A stretch of DNA of 64,000 nt from an uncultured Flavobacteriales bacterium (lineage in GTDB: Bacteria > Bacteroidota > Bacteroidia > Flavobacteriales_D > Crocinitomicaceae): NCBI GenBank assembly GCA_903935095.1, contig CAIZQH010000003.1, positions 124,001 to 188,000 on the forward strand. Direction: 5' to 3'. Below the pieces are notes generated by a model. That model worked only from the letters and a program-made list of their open reading frames with translations. It had not been told where the DNA came from and made no database searches. Position 1 is the stretch's first letter, and every line of letters begins with the position of its first letter. This document shows positions 16,469 through 24,369 of this stretch, piece by piece. Both the position numbers and the translations under genes were made by a program.

Positions 16469-18205
16469 ATGATAATACTAGGAATAAACGCCTACCACGC
16501 CGACGCCTCGGCAGCCATCTTAGTCAACGGTCAACTCATTGCAGCGACTGAAGAGGAGCGTTTTACGCGTACCAAGCACTGGGCTGGATTTCCGGTTCAG
16601 GCGATTGCCTTCTGTTTGCAAGAAGCGAATATTTCTATGAAGGATGTGGATTTCATCTGTATTGGTCGTGATCCGAAAGCGAAGTTCAAGAAGAAAATTG
16701 CGTTTATGCTGCAATCGCCGGTGCATGTCTTGAAATATGCCGTGAATCGATTCGCGAATGCGAAAAAGATCAGTAGCATCGCCGCAGAATTACAGAAAGT
16801 GGATGCGAGCATATCCCTTGCGGACTTAGAAGCGAAGATTCAAAACGTGGAGCACCACAGAAGTCACCTGGCATCAGCCTTTTATCCATCGCCGTACGAA
16901 GAAGCAGCGATTTTATCGATTGATGGAGCCGGAGATTTCACCACGACGATGTTGGCACGTGGCAAGGGAACGGAGATTGAGGTGCTAGAGGACATCGACT
17001 TTCCGCATTCCATTGGCGTATTTTACACCGCAATGACACAGTTACTTGGATTCCCATATTACGGAGACGAGTACAAAGTCATGGGATTGGCACCTTACGG
17101 GGAACCGAAATACGTGGATTTGCTGCGCGATGTCGTACAACTCATTCCCGATGGATTGTTTCGCTTGAACTTGAGTTACTTTCAGTCACCCCACAAGGGA
17201 TACGTTTATTATTCCGATGATTTCATGCCCTTGGTTCATTCCTTGTTCAACGAAAAAATGGAAGCGCGATTCGGAAAGGTGCGTGCGAAGGATGAAGAAT
17301 TAACGCAGTACCACAAAGATTTAGCGGCATCGGTTCAACGCTTCACCGAAGAAGTGATTTTCCATGTCCTGACGTACTTACACAAGATCACCGGATTAAG
17401 CAAAGTGTGTATCGCCGGCGGAGTTGCACAAAACAGTGTGGCGAACGGAAAAATCACGCGCAATACGCCATTCAAGGAAGTATACATCCCAAGTGCCGGA
17501 CACGATGCTGGAATTTCCATGGGAAGTGCCTATTGGGTGGAGCACATGGTGGCCAAACAAACACGAAGTGAGGCGGTTTTCAACGCCAATACGGGATGTC
17601 AGTACAGCAATGAATTCATCAAATCCGAATGCGAACGCGTGAATTTGTCCTACCGTGAACTCGCGGATGCAGACTTGTACCCAGAAATCGTCAAATGCCT
17701 CACGAATGGTGGCGTCGTTGGCTGGTTCAATGGTCGCGCCGAATTTGGTCCAAGAGCCCTCGGTGGACGCTCGATTATTGCTGATCCACGTCGCGAGGAT
17801 GCCAAAGAAATCTTGAATTTAAAAATCAAACGCAGAGAGAGTTTTCGTCCCTTTGCACCCAGCATATTGAAGGAAGAAGTCAAAAACTGGTTCGAACTCG
17901 ACGAGCCCGTTCCGTTCATGGAGAAAGTATTCCCAATCCGCAAAGACAAGCAAGCCGAGATTCCAGCGGTCACACATGCCGACGGATCCGGAAGGCTTCA
18001 AACGGTCGATCACGCGTATTCAAAACGCTACCACGAACTCATTACGGCCTTTTTCAAAGAAACAGGAGTCCCGATTTTACTCAACACCTCCTTCAACGAA
18101 AACGAACCAATTGTCAACGCACCAATCGAAGCGATCAATTGTTTCCTTCGCACGAATATGGATATGTTGGTGATGGGGAATGTTCTCGTTGATAGTAGGG
18201 ATTAG
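16469..18205 (+). CDS. NodU/CmcH-family carbamoyltransferase
   Basis: A 578-residue two-domain enzyme that transfers a carbamoyl group from carbamoyl phosphate, via carbamoyl-adenylate, to a hydroxyl, here probably of a sugar in the surface polysaccharide. The N-terminal Kae1-like domain has LGINAYHADASAAI, ATEEERFTR, HHRSHLASAFYPSPYEEA and SIDGAGD, with metal-binding histidines in the HHRSH motif. The C-terminal domain has GWFNGRAEFGPRALGGRSI, FRPFAPSIL and LLNTSFNENEPIV. Length is typical. Its TAG stop lies at the start of the next repeat block. The acceptor is unknown. Confidence 0.93.
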   Translation: MIILGINAYHADASAAILVNGQLIAATEEERFTRTKHWAGFPVQAIAFCLQEANISMKDVDFICIGRDPKAKFKKKIAFMLQSPVHVLKYAVNRFANAKKISSIAAELQKVDASISLADLEAKIQNVEHHRSHLASAFYPSPYEEAAILSIDGAGDFTTTMLARGKGTEIEVLEDIDFPHSIGVFYTAMTQLLGFPYYGDEYKVMGLAPYGEPKYVDLLRDVVQLIPDGLFRLNLSYFQSPHKGYVYYSDDFMPLVHSLFNEKMEARFGKVRAKDEELTQYHKDLAASVQRFTEEVIFHVLTYLHKITGLSKVCIAGGVAQNSVANGKITRNTPFKEVYIPSAGHDAGISMGSAYWVEHMVAKQTRSEAVFNANTGCQYSNEFIKSECERVNLSYRELADADLYPEIVKCLTNGGVVGWFNGRAEFGPRALGGRSIIADPRREDAKEILNLKIKRRESFRPFAPSILKEEVKNWFELDEPVPFMEKVFPIRKDKQAEIPAVTHADGSGRLQTVDHAYSKRYHELITAFFKETGVPILLNTSFNENEPIVNAPIEAINCFLRTNMDMLVMGNVLVDSRD

Positions 18206-18785
18206 TGCTCAGTGCCTAGTGCTCAGTGCAAATTAGTGCTCAGTGCCTAGTCCGCCGCGGCGGATCAGTGAGGGTTCATGAATAGAATTATTATTTCTCA
18301 CCAGGTACCACATTCCTAGGCATCTGAAAATAGAATACACGACATTGAATAAAGCGTTTTTGAAACTGCATGAAAACGAGTATATGCCAAGCTTAGCAGT
18401 ATGCTCAAGCGCCGGCATCTCGTTTTCAAAAGTTGATAAAACCCTTCGCATTGAAGTACGATTAAGCATTCAGCGTTAACATCTGCGAAGGGAGGTTTTC
18501 CGCCGCGGCGGACGGAGTCCGAAGTATCGGACTTGATTTTTTGTTACTCCCGGCACTAACGTTTGGTCTTCGAAAGCAGTGCTTTCTCTTAATCAAGCAA
18601 AAAGTAAAAAGAAAAAAAAGGAGTAAACCGCAGCGTAGCGGAGGATTACGACAAAAAAAGAACAAATCTTCGCTTGCGAAGAGCCAACCGCAACAAATTA
18701 GCATTCCGAAGGGTCGGGACGAACATTAGCACATTAGCACACTAGCATCCCGACGAATAGTCGGGACAGGCATTAGCAAATTAGC
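18203..18785. repeat. Mosaic repeat block 4 with expanded element H (no gene)
   Basis: The block begins with GTGC heptamers at the carbamoyltransferase stop, carries TCCGCCGCGGCGGA at 18251-18264, then element H copy 2 (18270-18660). Relative to copy 1 this has three added palindromic pieces: TCCGCCGCGGCGGA (18499-18512), GTCCGAAGTATCGGAC (18517-18532), and a segment with GAAAGCAGTGCTTTC (18572-18586). TCTTCGCTTGCGAAGA (18667-18682), CCGAAGGGTCGG (18706-18717) and TCCCGACGAATAGTCGGGA (18748-18766) follow, with inverted GCAC-type octamers to the right. No gene is supported. Confidence 0.85.
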
Positions 18786-19526
18786 ATTATCACACTAACA
18801 ATAATTACAGCGACTTACAACTCCCTCCCCACCTTAAAACTGGCATGGTCTTCCTTGTCCTCACAAACCTTTTCCAATTGGGAATGGATTGTCGTAGACG
18901 GTGCATCGACTGACGGAACAGTGGAATGGTTGCAAACAATTAATGATCCACGTGTGAAGTGGGAATCCGAAAAGGACCAGGGAATCTACGATGCCTTGAA
19001 CAAAGGAATTGGGCGCTCCAACGGTGCTGTTCTTGGATTCCTACATGCCGATGATTTCTTCGCAGATGATCGCGTACTGGAAAGCATTCATGACCGTTTA
19101 ACGCAGTCCGGTGTCGATGGAATCTACGGCGACTTGAAGTACGTTTCCGCAGAAACGGGTCGAACGGTCCGTCATTGGAAAAGCGAAGTGTTCAGATCCT
19201 CGTTATTACGAAAGGGATGGATGCCCCCGCATCCGACATGTTTTTTCAAAAAAGAAGTCTACGCACACGCCGGAGTATTCGATACCACTTTTCGCATTGC
19301 TGCAGACTACGATTTTCTGTTGCGTTGCTTTCTAAGCGACCGCTTTCAATTCGCATACCTACCGCAAGTCATCACGCACATGCGCATTGGTGGAGCGAGT
19401 TCAAAATGGCAGAATTTAGTGAAGAAATCCCGCGAGGATGTGCGTGCGCTGCGGAAGAATGGGATGGGGTTTCCGTTGATCGTGCTGTTTCGCAAAGTGA
19501 GTGGGAAGTTGGGACAGTTTTTTTAA
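18786..19526 (+). CDS. Glycosyltransferase family 2 lacking a standard start codon
   Basis: The frame encodes a complete GT2 domain: IITATYNSLPTLKLAW, WIVVDGASTDGTVEW, KGIGRSNGAVLGFLHADDFF with the metal-binding region, and a GWMPPHPTCFFKKE segment typical of WcaA-like enzymes. The frame opens after TAG at 18774, but no ATG, GTG or TTG occurs until TTG 18855, which would delete the first strand and its nucleotide-binding residues. The listed start is the ATT at 18786, part of ATTATCACACTAACA, shared in the same phase with the glycosyltransferase at 15094. Either a rare start codon is used or the gene lost its start to the repeat. The TAA stop touches the next repeat array. Confidence 0.75.
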   Translation: MITLTIITATYNSLPTLKLAWSSLSSQTFSNWEWIVVDGASTDGTVEWLQTINDPRVKWESEKDQGIYDALNKGIGRSNGAVLGFLHADDFFADDRVLESIHDRLTQSGVDGIYGDLKYVSAETGRTVRHWKSEVFRSSLLRKGWMPPHPTCFFKKEVYAHAGVFDTTFRIAADYDFLLRCFLSDRFQFAYLPQVITHMRIGGASSKWQNLVKKSREDVRALRKNGMGFPLIVLFRKVSGKLGQFF

Positions 19527-19735
19527 TGTGCTAATCTGCCAATGTGCCAATGTGCCAATGATTTGTTTGCTTCGCCAAACGTTTTTATTTGAAGAAATCA
19601 GTAACCACACCTCTGGGCATCTAGAAATAGAGTACACGACATTGAATAAAACCCTTCGCTTCGAAGCAGAATTAAGCAATCAGCTTAAAATTTGCGAAGG
19701 GAGGTTTACGACAAAAAACCAATCTTGGCCTTGGC
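19526..19735. repeat. Repeat block 5 with shortened element H copy 3
   Basis: Octamers GTGCTAAT/CTGCCAAT/GTGCCAAT start at the glycosyltransferase stop. The slot after GATTTGT holds the palindrome TTTGCTTCGCCAAA (19566-19579). Element H copy 3 lacks the 82-bp module (junction after ATAAA at 19650) and also lacks the third-stem segment (junction near 19708), but keeps CCCTTCGC/GCGAAGGG (19652-19659 with 19694-19701). From 19736 to 19818 there is no recognisable feature. Confidence 0.8.
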
Positions 19736-19818
19736 GGAGAAAAAATAATAAATCAAAATCCTCCTGCGCTAAAACTACAGCGGATGTCACCTGTCTTCGC
19801 TTGTAAGTATCTCAAAAA

Positions 19819-19896
19819 TGCACTGTAACAGTGCAATTAAATATATAAAATGCACTATGAGAGTGCAAAAAAGACTAAATTTGTGCAGAATTGCAC
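19819..19896. promoter_or_regulatory. Three TGCAC/GTGCA palindromes over a TAnnTTTG promoter
   Basis: Two 17-bp inverted repeats share TGCACT-N5-AGTGCA (19819-19835 and 19851-19867), with centres 32 bp apart. A third, GTGCA-N4-TGCAC (19883-19896), lies about 30 bp further on. A TAAATTTG -7 box (19876-19883) sits between the second and third, and the ATPase ATG is at 19900. Spacing near three helical turns and overlap with the promoter suggest an operator for a dimeric repressor, possibly the product itself. The binding protein is unknown. Confidence 0.65.
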
Positions 19897-19899
19897 CAC

Positions 19900-21069
19900 A
19901 TGGAAGACCTTTTTCAAGTTTCTAATCAGTTAATCGAGCGCACAGAACTACGCTTCAAGCGGTATTTGTATGCGCAAATCAATTGGCAAAATCGACTCAT
20001 CGGGATCACGGGACCTCGAGGTGTGGGTAAAACTACTTTGGTGTTGCAATACATGCGCGAGCAACTCGATTTGCGCACCTCGCTGTACGTCAGTGCTGAA
20101 GATTTTTATTTTGCCACACAGCGCTTGCTGGATTTAGCCGAGCAGTTTGTAAAGGCTGGGGGTCGACATTTGGTCATTGACGAAATTCATAAATACCCAG
20201 ATTGGTCGAAAGAACTTAAGTTGATGTACGATTACTACCCCAATTTACAGCTCATTTTTACGGGTTCTTCAGTGCTCGACCTCCAAAAAGGGAGTTCAGA
20301 CCTCAGCAGAAGAGCCGTTCTCTATCCGATGCAAGGCTTATCTTTTAGAGAATATTTGAACTTATTCGAAGGGCAAGAATTTCCGGCATATACGATTGCC
20401 GAGGTATTGTCGCAAAAGACCCAATTGAACGCAGTTCAACTTCCGCTCGTTGCCTTTAAGCAGTACCTCAAAACAGGCTATTATCCGTTTGCTCTCGAGC
20501 AAGATTTTGAACAAAAACTCAAGCAGGTGGTCAGCCAAACCCTAGAGGTAGATATACCGAGTTTTGCACAAATGAATGTCTCTACTGGGCGTAAACTCAA
20601 ACAACTTTTAGCCATTGTTGCACAAAGCGTTCCGTTCAAACCTAACATGAGTAAAATAGCTGATCTCCTTTCAGTGAGTCGCAATAACATTGCCGATTAC
20701 TTGCTTTATGTAGAAGAAGCAGGTATGATTGCCCAATTACGAAGTCATACGGGTGGCATCAGGAGTCTTGCAAAAGTGGAGAAAGTATTTTTAGACAATA
20801 GCAATCTCAGTTATGTACTGCCTACCCAGCAACCCAATGTAGGGAACATAAGAGAAACCTTTTTTTTGAACCAAACCCGTGTTGCACACGACGTTCGAAG
20901 TTCTGCTTTTGCCGATTTCAAGATTGAACAATACGATTTTGAAGTGGGAGGTAAAACAAAAGGGCTCAAACAAATACAACAAGCACCGCACGGTATAGTG
21001 GTCAAAGATGATATCGAACAAGGCTACCTGAATGTGGTACCGCTTTGGCATTTTGGATTTCTTTATTAA
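19900..21069 (+). CDS. AAA ATPase with DUF4143-type C-terminal domain
   Basis: A 389-residue cytoplasmic ATPase of the archaeal-ATPase/DUF4143 group, whose role is not established. GITGPRGVGKTTLVLQYM is the Walker A loop, HLVIDEIHKYPDWSKELK the Walker B, and IFTGSSVLDLQKG the sensor region. IADLLSVSRNNIADYLLYV is a winged-helix-like segment, and IEQYDFEVGGKTKGLKQI resembles a PDDEXK nuclease core with E-x-G-G-K. I chose ATG 19900 over the TTG nine bases earlier. It is flanked by repeat blocks and preceded by three palindromes that overlap its promoter, implying tight, perhaps autogenous, control. A second, divergent member lies at 50086-51393. Confidence 0.85.
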   Translation: MEDLFQVSNQLIERTELRFKRYLYAQINWQNRLIGITGPRGVGKTTLVLQYMREQLDLRTSLYVSAEDFYFATQRLLDLAEQFVKAGGRHLVIDEIHKYPDWSKELKLMYDYYPNLQLIFTGSSVLDLQKGSSDLSRRAVLYPMQGLSFREYLNLFEGQEFPAYTIAEVLSQKTQLNAVQLPLVAFKQYLKTGYYPFALEQDFEQKLKQVVSQTLEVDIPSFAQMNVSTGRKLKQLLAIVAQSVPFKPNMSKIADLLSVSRNNIADYLLYVEEAGMIAQLRSHTGGIRSLAKVEKVFLDNSNLSYVLPTQQPNVGNIRETFFLNQTRVAHDVRSSAFADFKIEQYDFEVGGKTKGLKQIQQAPHGIVVKDDIEQGYLNVVPLWHFGFLY

Positions 21070-21408
21070 CGAATCCGCTTTTGGTATAAAATTTCAACAA
21101 CAGGTCTTTCCGATAAATATAAATCCACAATGTAGGCGCAGGGCATGTCCTGCGCCTACGAAGATTTCCGGAGGTAAACTAAAGGAATCAATAACATAAC
21201 ACAAAAACATTTCGTGATCATTCGCGGAATTCGTAACAAAAACAAAAAAACCAACTCCGCGTAACTTCCCAATCTCTGCTAAACTCTGCGTGAAAAACCC
21301 TAGCGCATCTCGAAGAATCGGGAGAATAAAAGGCATCAATTATCAATCGAGTATTACGAACTAGGCACTAAACACTAGGCACTAGTCACAAAGCAAAAAT
21401 TAGTCAAC
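21070..21408. repeat. Repeat block 6 (no gene)
   Basis: The gap contains an 11-bp perfect stem GTAGGCGCAGG/CCTGCGCCTAC (21132-21142 with 21149-21159), a degenerate series of CTCTGCG-type pieces (about 21250-21305, also seen at 24105-24150), and inverted GCAC-type heptamers (21361-21389) just before the next gene. A left-end GTGC array was not seen. No frame here is supported as a gene. Confidence 0.75.
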
Positions 21409-22779
21409 ATGAAACAGTTCCTCACCTTTACCATCCTCCTTCTACTATCGACGTCCATCTCGATAGCCCAAATGAAGGTTTCCGACAAAGCGCAGCTTGT
21501 GTACAACAACCACAGTGACCAGTTCTTTGTCCTGGACGATTCTACGCATTACTGGACACAAAAACCCGGAACCAAGCTTTGGGTCAAGCATGCGTATGTG
21601 TATGCGGGAGACATTCCGTTTATCGAGATGATGGATATGACCAGGGTATTGGCGATGAATAAACGGACCTATTACTTTGTCAATGCGAGTTGCGGGAATG
21701 TGTATGAATTGAAGCAAGATACCTTGAAACGCATCGACCACAGTTTTCCGCACCGTAATCAATATGGTGCGCCAATGTTTGCATGGAACAATAGTGTGTT
21801 TATGTTTGGTGGATATGGTTATTTTCAGGTGAAAAATGTATTTTCTCGCTACGTACCACAGGCCAAAGAGTGGTTTGAGGTGATCACGAAGAGCAAAGAA
21901 AGTCCATCCCCGCGGTCCGGACCGATATTTTTAATGGAAAAGAATAAGTTTTACCTCATTGGAGGGGTGAACCGCAGTCACCTAGACGACGTCTATTTGC
22001 GTGATTGCTGGATGTATGATTGTCAAAATAAATCTTGGGAGAGAATCGGTGAAATGAACGAGCTCTTATATAAGGATTTTGCCATGTCATCGATTAATTC
22101 GAACCTTCCTGGCGGGGTTGTGCGCAGAAACAATCGCTTGTTTGAACTGAACATCCGTGAAAACAAATGGACATCCTATGAGAACCCATTGGTCCTCAAC
22201 ATGTGGAAAATCACCGCATCAAAGAATAATGAATACTTGCTTTATGCACAGTCGAATTCCAATAATAACAAGGAATACTTGGTCAAGGTGCAAAATTTCA
22301 ACGCCTTGAAAGAATTTAAAGTAGGGGAGTTTCCTATTTACCAAAAGATATCTGTCCTCAAACTTTTTCCAGAGGAAGACTTCTTGTGGATTTCCTTGAT
22401 TTTAAATTTCTTGCTCTTCACCATGTTGTTTTACATCCGTCGCATGCACAAGTTGAAATTCTTACAGCGCGCACAGAAAAAATTACGTAGGGCAGACTTC
22501 ACTACTAGCGAATGGGACTTGATGTGTTTGATCCATCGTTATGGTGAAATGGATCTTTCTGCTTTGAACGAATACTTCAATGAAGAGGGATTATCATATG
22601 AAACCTTGAAAAAACGCAGAGAATCATTTGTAAAAAGCATCCGTATTAAAATCGCAATGATTACCCGTATACCGATGGAAGAGATATTGGTAGAAACGAA
22701 AAACAATTCAGATAAACGCATGAAAATCATCCATTGGAACGATGATATCGAATTGGAGTTTGAGTCCGAAAAGAACTAA
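21409..22779 (+). CDS. Kelch-like membrane protein with cytoplasmic C-terminal domain (possible regulator)
   Basis: A 456-residue protein with a signal peptide (residues 1-20, ending SISIAQ), a kelch-like periplasmic part (FMFGGYGYF, SPSPRSGPIF, YLIGGVNRS, NKSWERIGEM), one membrane span near residues 325-345, a basic segment RRMHKLKFLQRAQKKLRRA, and a ~90-residue cytoplasmic domain with FTTSEWDLMCLIHRYGEMDL and LSYETLKKRRESFVKSI. The latter reads like a winged-helix fold. The layout matches a one-component sensor that passes a periplasmic signal through the membrane. It stands alone just upstream of the WecA/Wza/Wzc genes, so control of polysaccharide export is a reasonable but untested idea. 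Confidence 0.65.
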   Translation: MKQFLTFTILLLLSTSISIAQMKVSDKAQLVYNNHSDQFFVLDDSTHYWTQKPGTKLWVKHAYVYAGDIPFIEMMDMTRVLAMNKRTYYFVNASCGNVYELKQDTLKRIDHSFPHRNQYGAPMFAWNNSVFMFGGYGYFQVKNVFSRYVPQAKEWFEVITKSKESPSPRSGPIFLMEKNKFYLIGGVNRSHLDDVYLRDCWMYDCQNKSWERIGEMNELLYKDFAMSSINSNLPGGVVRRNNRLFELNIRENKWTSYENPLVLNMWKITASKNNEYLLYAQSNSNNNKEYLVKVQNFNALKEFKVGEFPIYQKISVLKLFPEEDFLWISLILNFLLFTMLFYIRRMHKLKFLQRAQKKLRRADFTTSEWDLMCLIHRYGEMDLSALNEYFNEEGLSYETLKKRRESFVKSIRIKIAMITRIPMEEILVETKNNSDKRMKIIHWNDDIELEFESEKN

Positions 22780-22890
22780 ATAAAAATGAGAGAAACTACA
22801 GTATACTTTAAAATACTAAATTATTAATAGTTTTATCCTTTATTAACTAAGCATTCAAGCTACCTTTATAGTGACTAAGCGTCTTTGACA

Positions 22891-23967
22891 ATGAACATGT
22901 TTATGATATTCTTATTGGTATTTTTCTTTGTTTCCAGTTTCATGGTGATGTATTACGTGACACCTGTAATTATTCAGGTGGTGAAACTTAAGCGCTTGTA
23001 TGAGAAATTGTCTGACCGAAGTTCACATTCACAGCATGTTCCGAGTTTTGGCGGCGTGACCTTTTTTATCATTTTAGTCATCAGCTTGAGCATTTCCGAG
23101 CAGTTTTTCGTGACTTCCCGAGCAATGTTCTTGATTCCTTCCTGTCTCGTGATTTTCTTTACCGGCTTGAAGGACGACATGACGGGAATTAGTCCGTGGA
23201 ACAAGATTATGATGCAGGTGATTGCCACGACGATGTTGTTCCTTTCACCAGACTTTCAAATCACCAACCTACATGGATTCTTAGGGATACATGAAATTCC
23301 ACATTGGATTTGCATTCCACTTGCTTTCGTGGTGGTGGTATTCTACATCAACGCATACAACCTGATTGATGGCATAGATGGACTCGCATCCGCACTTGGC
23401 GCCTTGTTTTTTGCCTTCTTTTCTATCACGTATTATTCCCTCGATGATTACATGATGATGTCCGTCTGCCTTTCGATGGTAGGAGCCTTCATCGCCTTTC
23501 TGCGCTACAATGTTTCTTCAGATAAACGCATCTTTTTAGGGGATACTGGAAGTTTGTTCATTGGCTTCTTAATTGCGGCGATTGTGATCAATATCCTCTC
23601 TAAAGATTACCACGAGGACATTAGCATGCGGTACATCTCGAATCTTCCCTTGTTGATGATTTCAGCCTTGTACATGCCCATTTTTGATTCCATACGTGTG
23701 TTCACTATCCGCATTCAAAACGGACGAAATCCATTTCGACCCGACCGAACCCATGTGCACCATGTCATTTTAGATTATTTCAAATTATCGCACCGAAGAA
23801 CGTCCTTTTACATCGTTTCTACGAATGCGCTTATTCTTTTAGTGATGGGCTTCGTTACGGAATACTGCAATCACCTTATTTCCCTCATCACTTTGCTGGC
23901 TTTGAGTGCGATACTCGCAGTGGTTTTGCATAAATTGCGGATGAAGTTGCCGAATAGGGGAGTGTGA
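22891..23967 (+). CDS. WecA/MraY-family undecaprenyl-phosphate sugar-1-phosphate transferase
   Basis: A polytopic membrane enzyme of 358 residues that would start polysaccharide assembly by moving a HexNAc-1-phosphate to undecaprenyl phosphate. FTGLKDDMTGISPWNK carries the DD pair that binds magnesium, NAYNLIDGIDGLASALG and IFLGDTGSLFIGFL are the family motifs, and RTHVHHVILDYF is the histidine signature of the WecA side of the family. About eleven membrane segments are visible. I took ATG 22891 instead of the TTG two codons upstream. It precedes the Wza/Wzc pair but is separated from it by a repeat block. Confidence 0.92.
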   Translation: MNMFMIFLLVFFFVSSFMVMYYVTPVIIQVVKLKRLYEKLSDRSSHSQHVPSFGGVTFFIILVISLSISEQFFVTSRAMFLIPSCLVIFFTGLKDDMTGISPWNKIMMQVIATTMLFLSPDFQITNLHGFLGIHEIPHWICIPLAFVVVVFYINAYNLIDGIDGLASALGALFFAFFSITYYSLDDYMMMSVCLSMVGAFIAFLRYNVSSDKRIFLGDTGSLFIGFLIAAIVINILSKDYHEDISMRYISNLPLLMISALYMPIFDSIRVFTIRIQNGRNPFRPDRTHVHHVILDYFKLSHRRTSFYIVSTNALILLVMGFVTEYCNHLISLITLLALSAILAVVLHKLRMKLPNRGV

Positions 23968-24330
23968 TTTAGTGCTTATGAGTGCTAAGTGCCTAGTGTA
24001 GGCTTCATGAAAACTGAAAAATATTCTTTAGGTAAAATAAACGCGTTAATCGTTAGTTGTAACTAAAATCTCGACTCTGTAGGTGCCATCTTCCATATAC
24101 AAATTAACTCTGCGCAACTCCACAAACTCTATCGAACTCTGCGCTAGATACGATCAATGATTGGCCGCGGTGGACTGACAATGTGCCAATATGCCAATGA
24201 TTTGTTAGCTCCGCTAAAGTGTTTAGCGTAAGAACAAGAATTTAAACACCACCCTACAATTAAGCTAGATACCGGCACTGTTCCGCCGCGGCGGACTAGG
24301 CACTGAGTACAAATCACTAATTAGCACATT
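23968..24330. repeat. Mosaic repeat block 7 (no gene)
   Basis: GTGC-type heptamers begin at the stop of the preceding gene (23971-24000). CTCTGCG-type pieces lie at about 24105-24150, octamers at 24181-24198, the slot palindrome TTAGCTCCGCTAA at 24205-24217, and TCCGCCGCGGCGGA at 24282-24295. The block ends in the inverted GCAC-type array (24296-24330). Both end arrays are present and mutually inverted. No coding potential is visible. Confidence 0.82.
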
Positions 24331-24344
24331 CCACGACAATTTCT

Positions 24345-24352
24345 TAACTTTG
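24345..24352 (+). promoter_or_regulatory. Candidate -7 box (TAACTTTG) of the export operon
   Basis: TAACTTTG matches the Bacteroidota -7 consensus TAnnTTTG and lies 17 nt before the Wza-like start codon. It follows directly on the right end of repeat block 7. No clear TTG -33 element is seen at the usual distance. Confidence 0.5.
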
Positions 24353-24369
24353 TTCAATCAAAATAACAA

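Noticed and set aside
18786..19526. GT2 gene considered a pseudogene because it lacks a standard start
   Set aside because: The frame is intact over the whole family length with all motifs, so decay is not evident; kept as CDS with an unresolved start.
19736..19818. A short frame reading through repeat block 5 toward the palindromes
   Set aside because: Runs through element H without any conserved feature.
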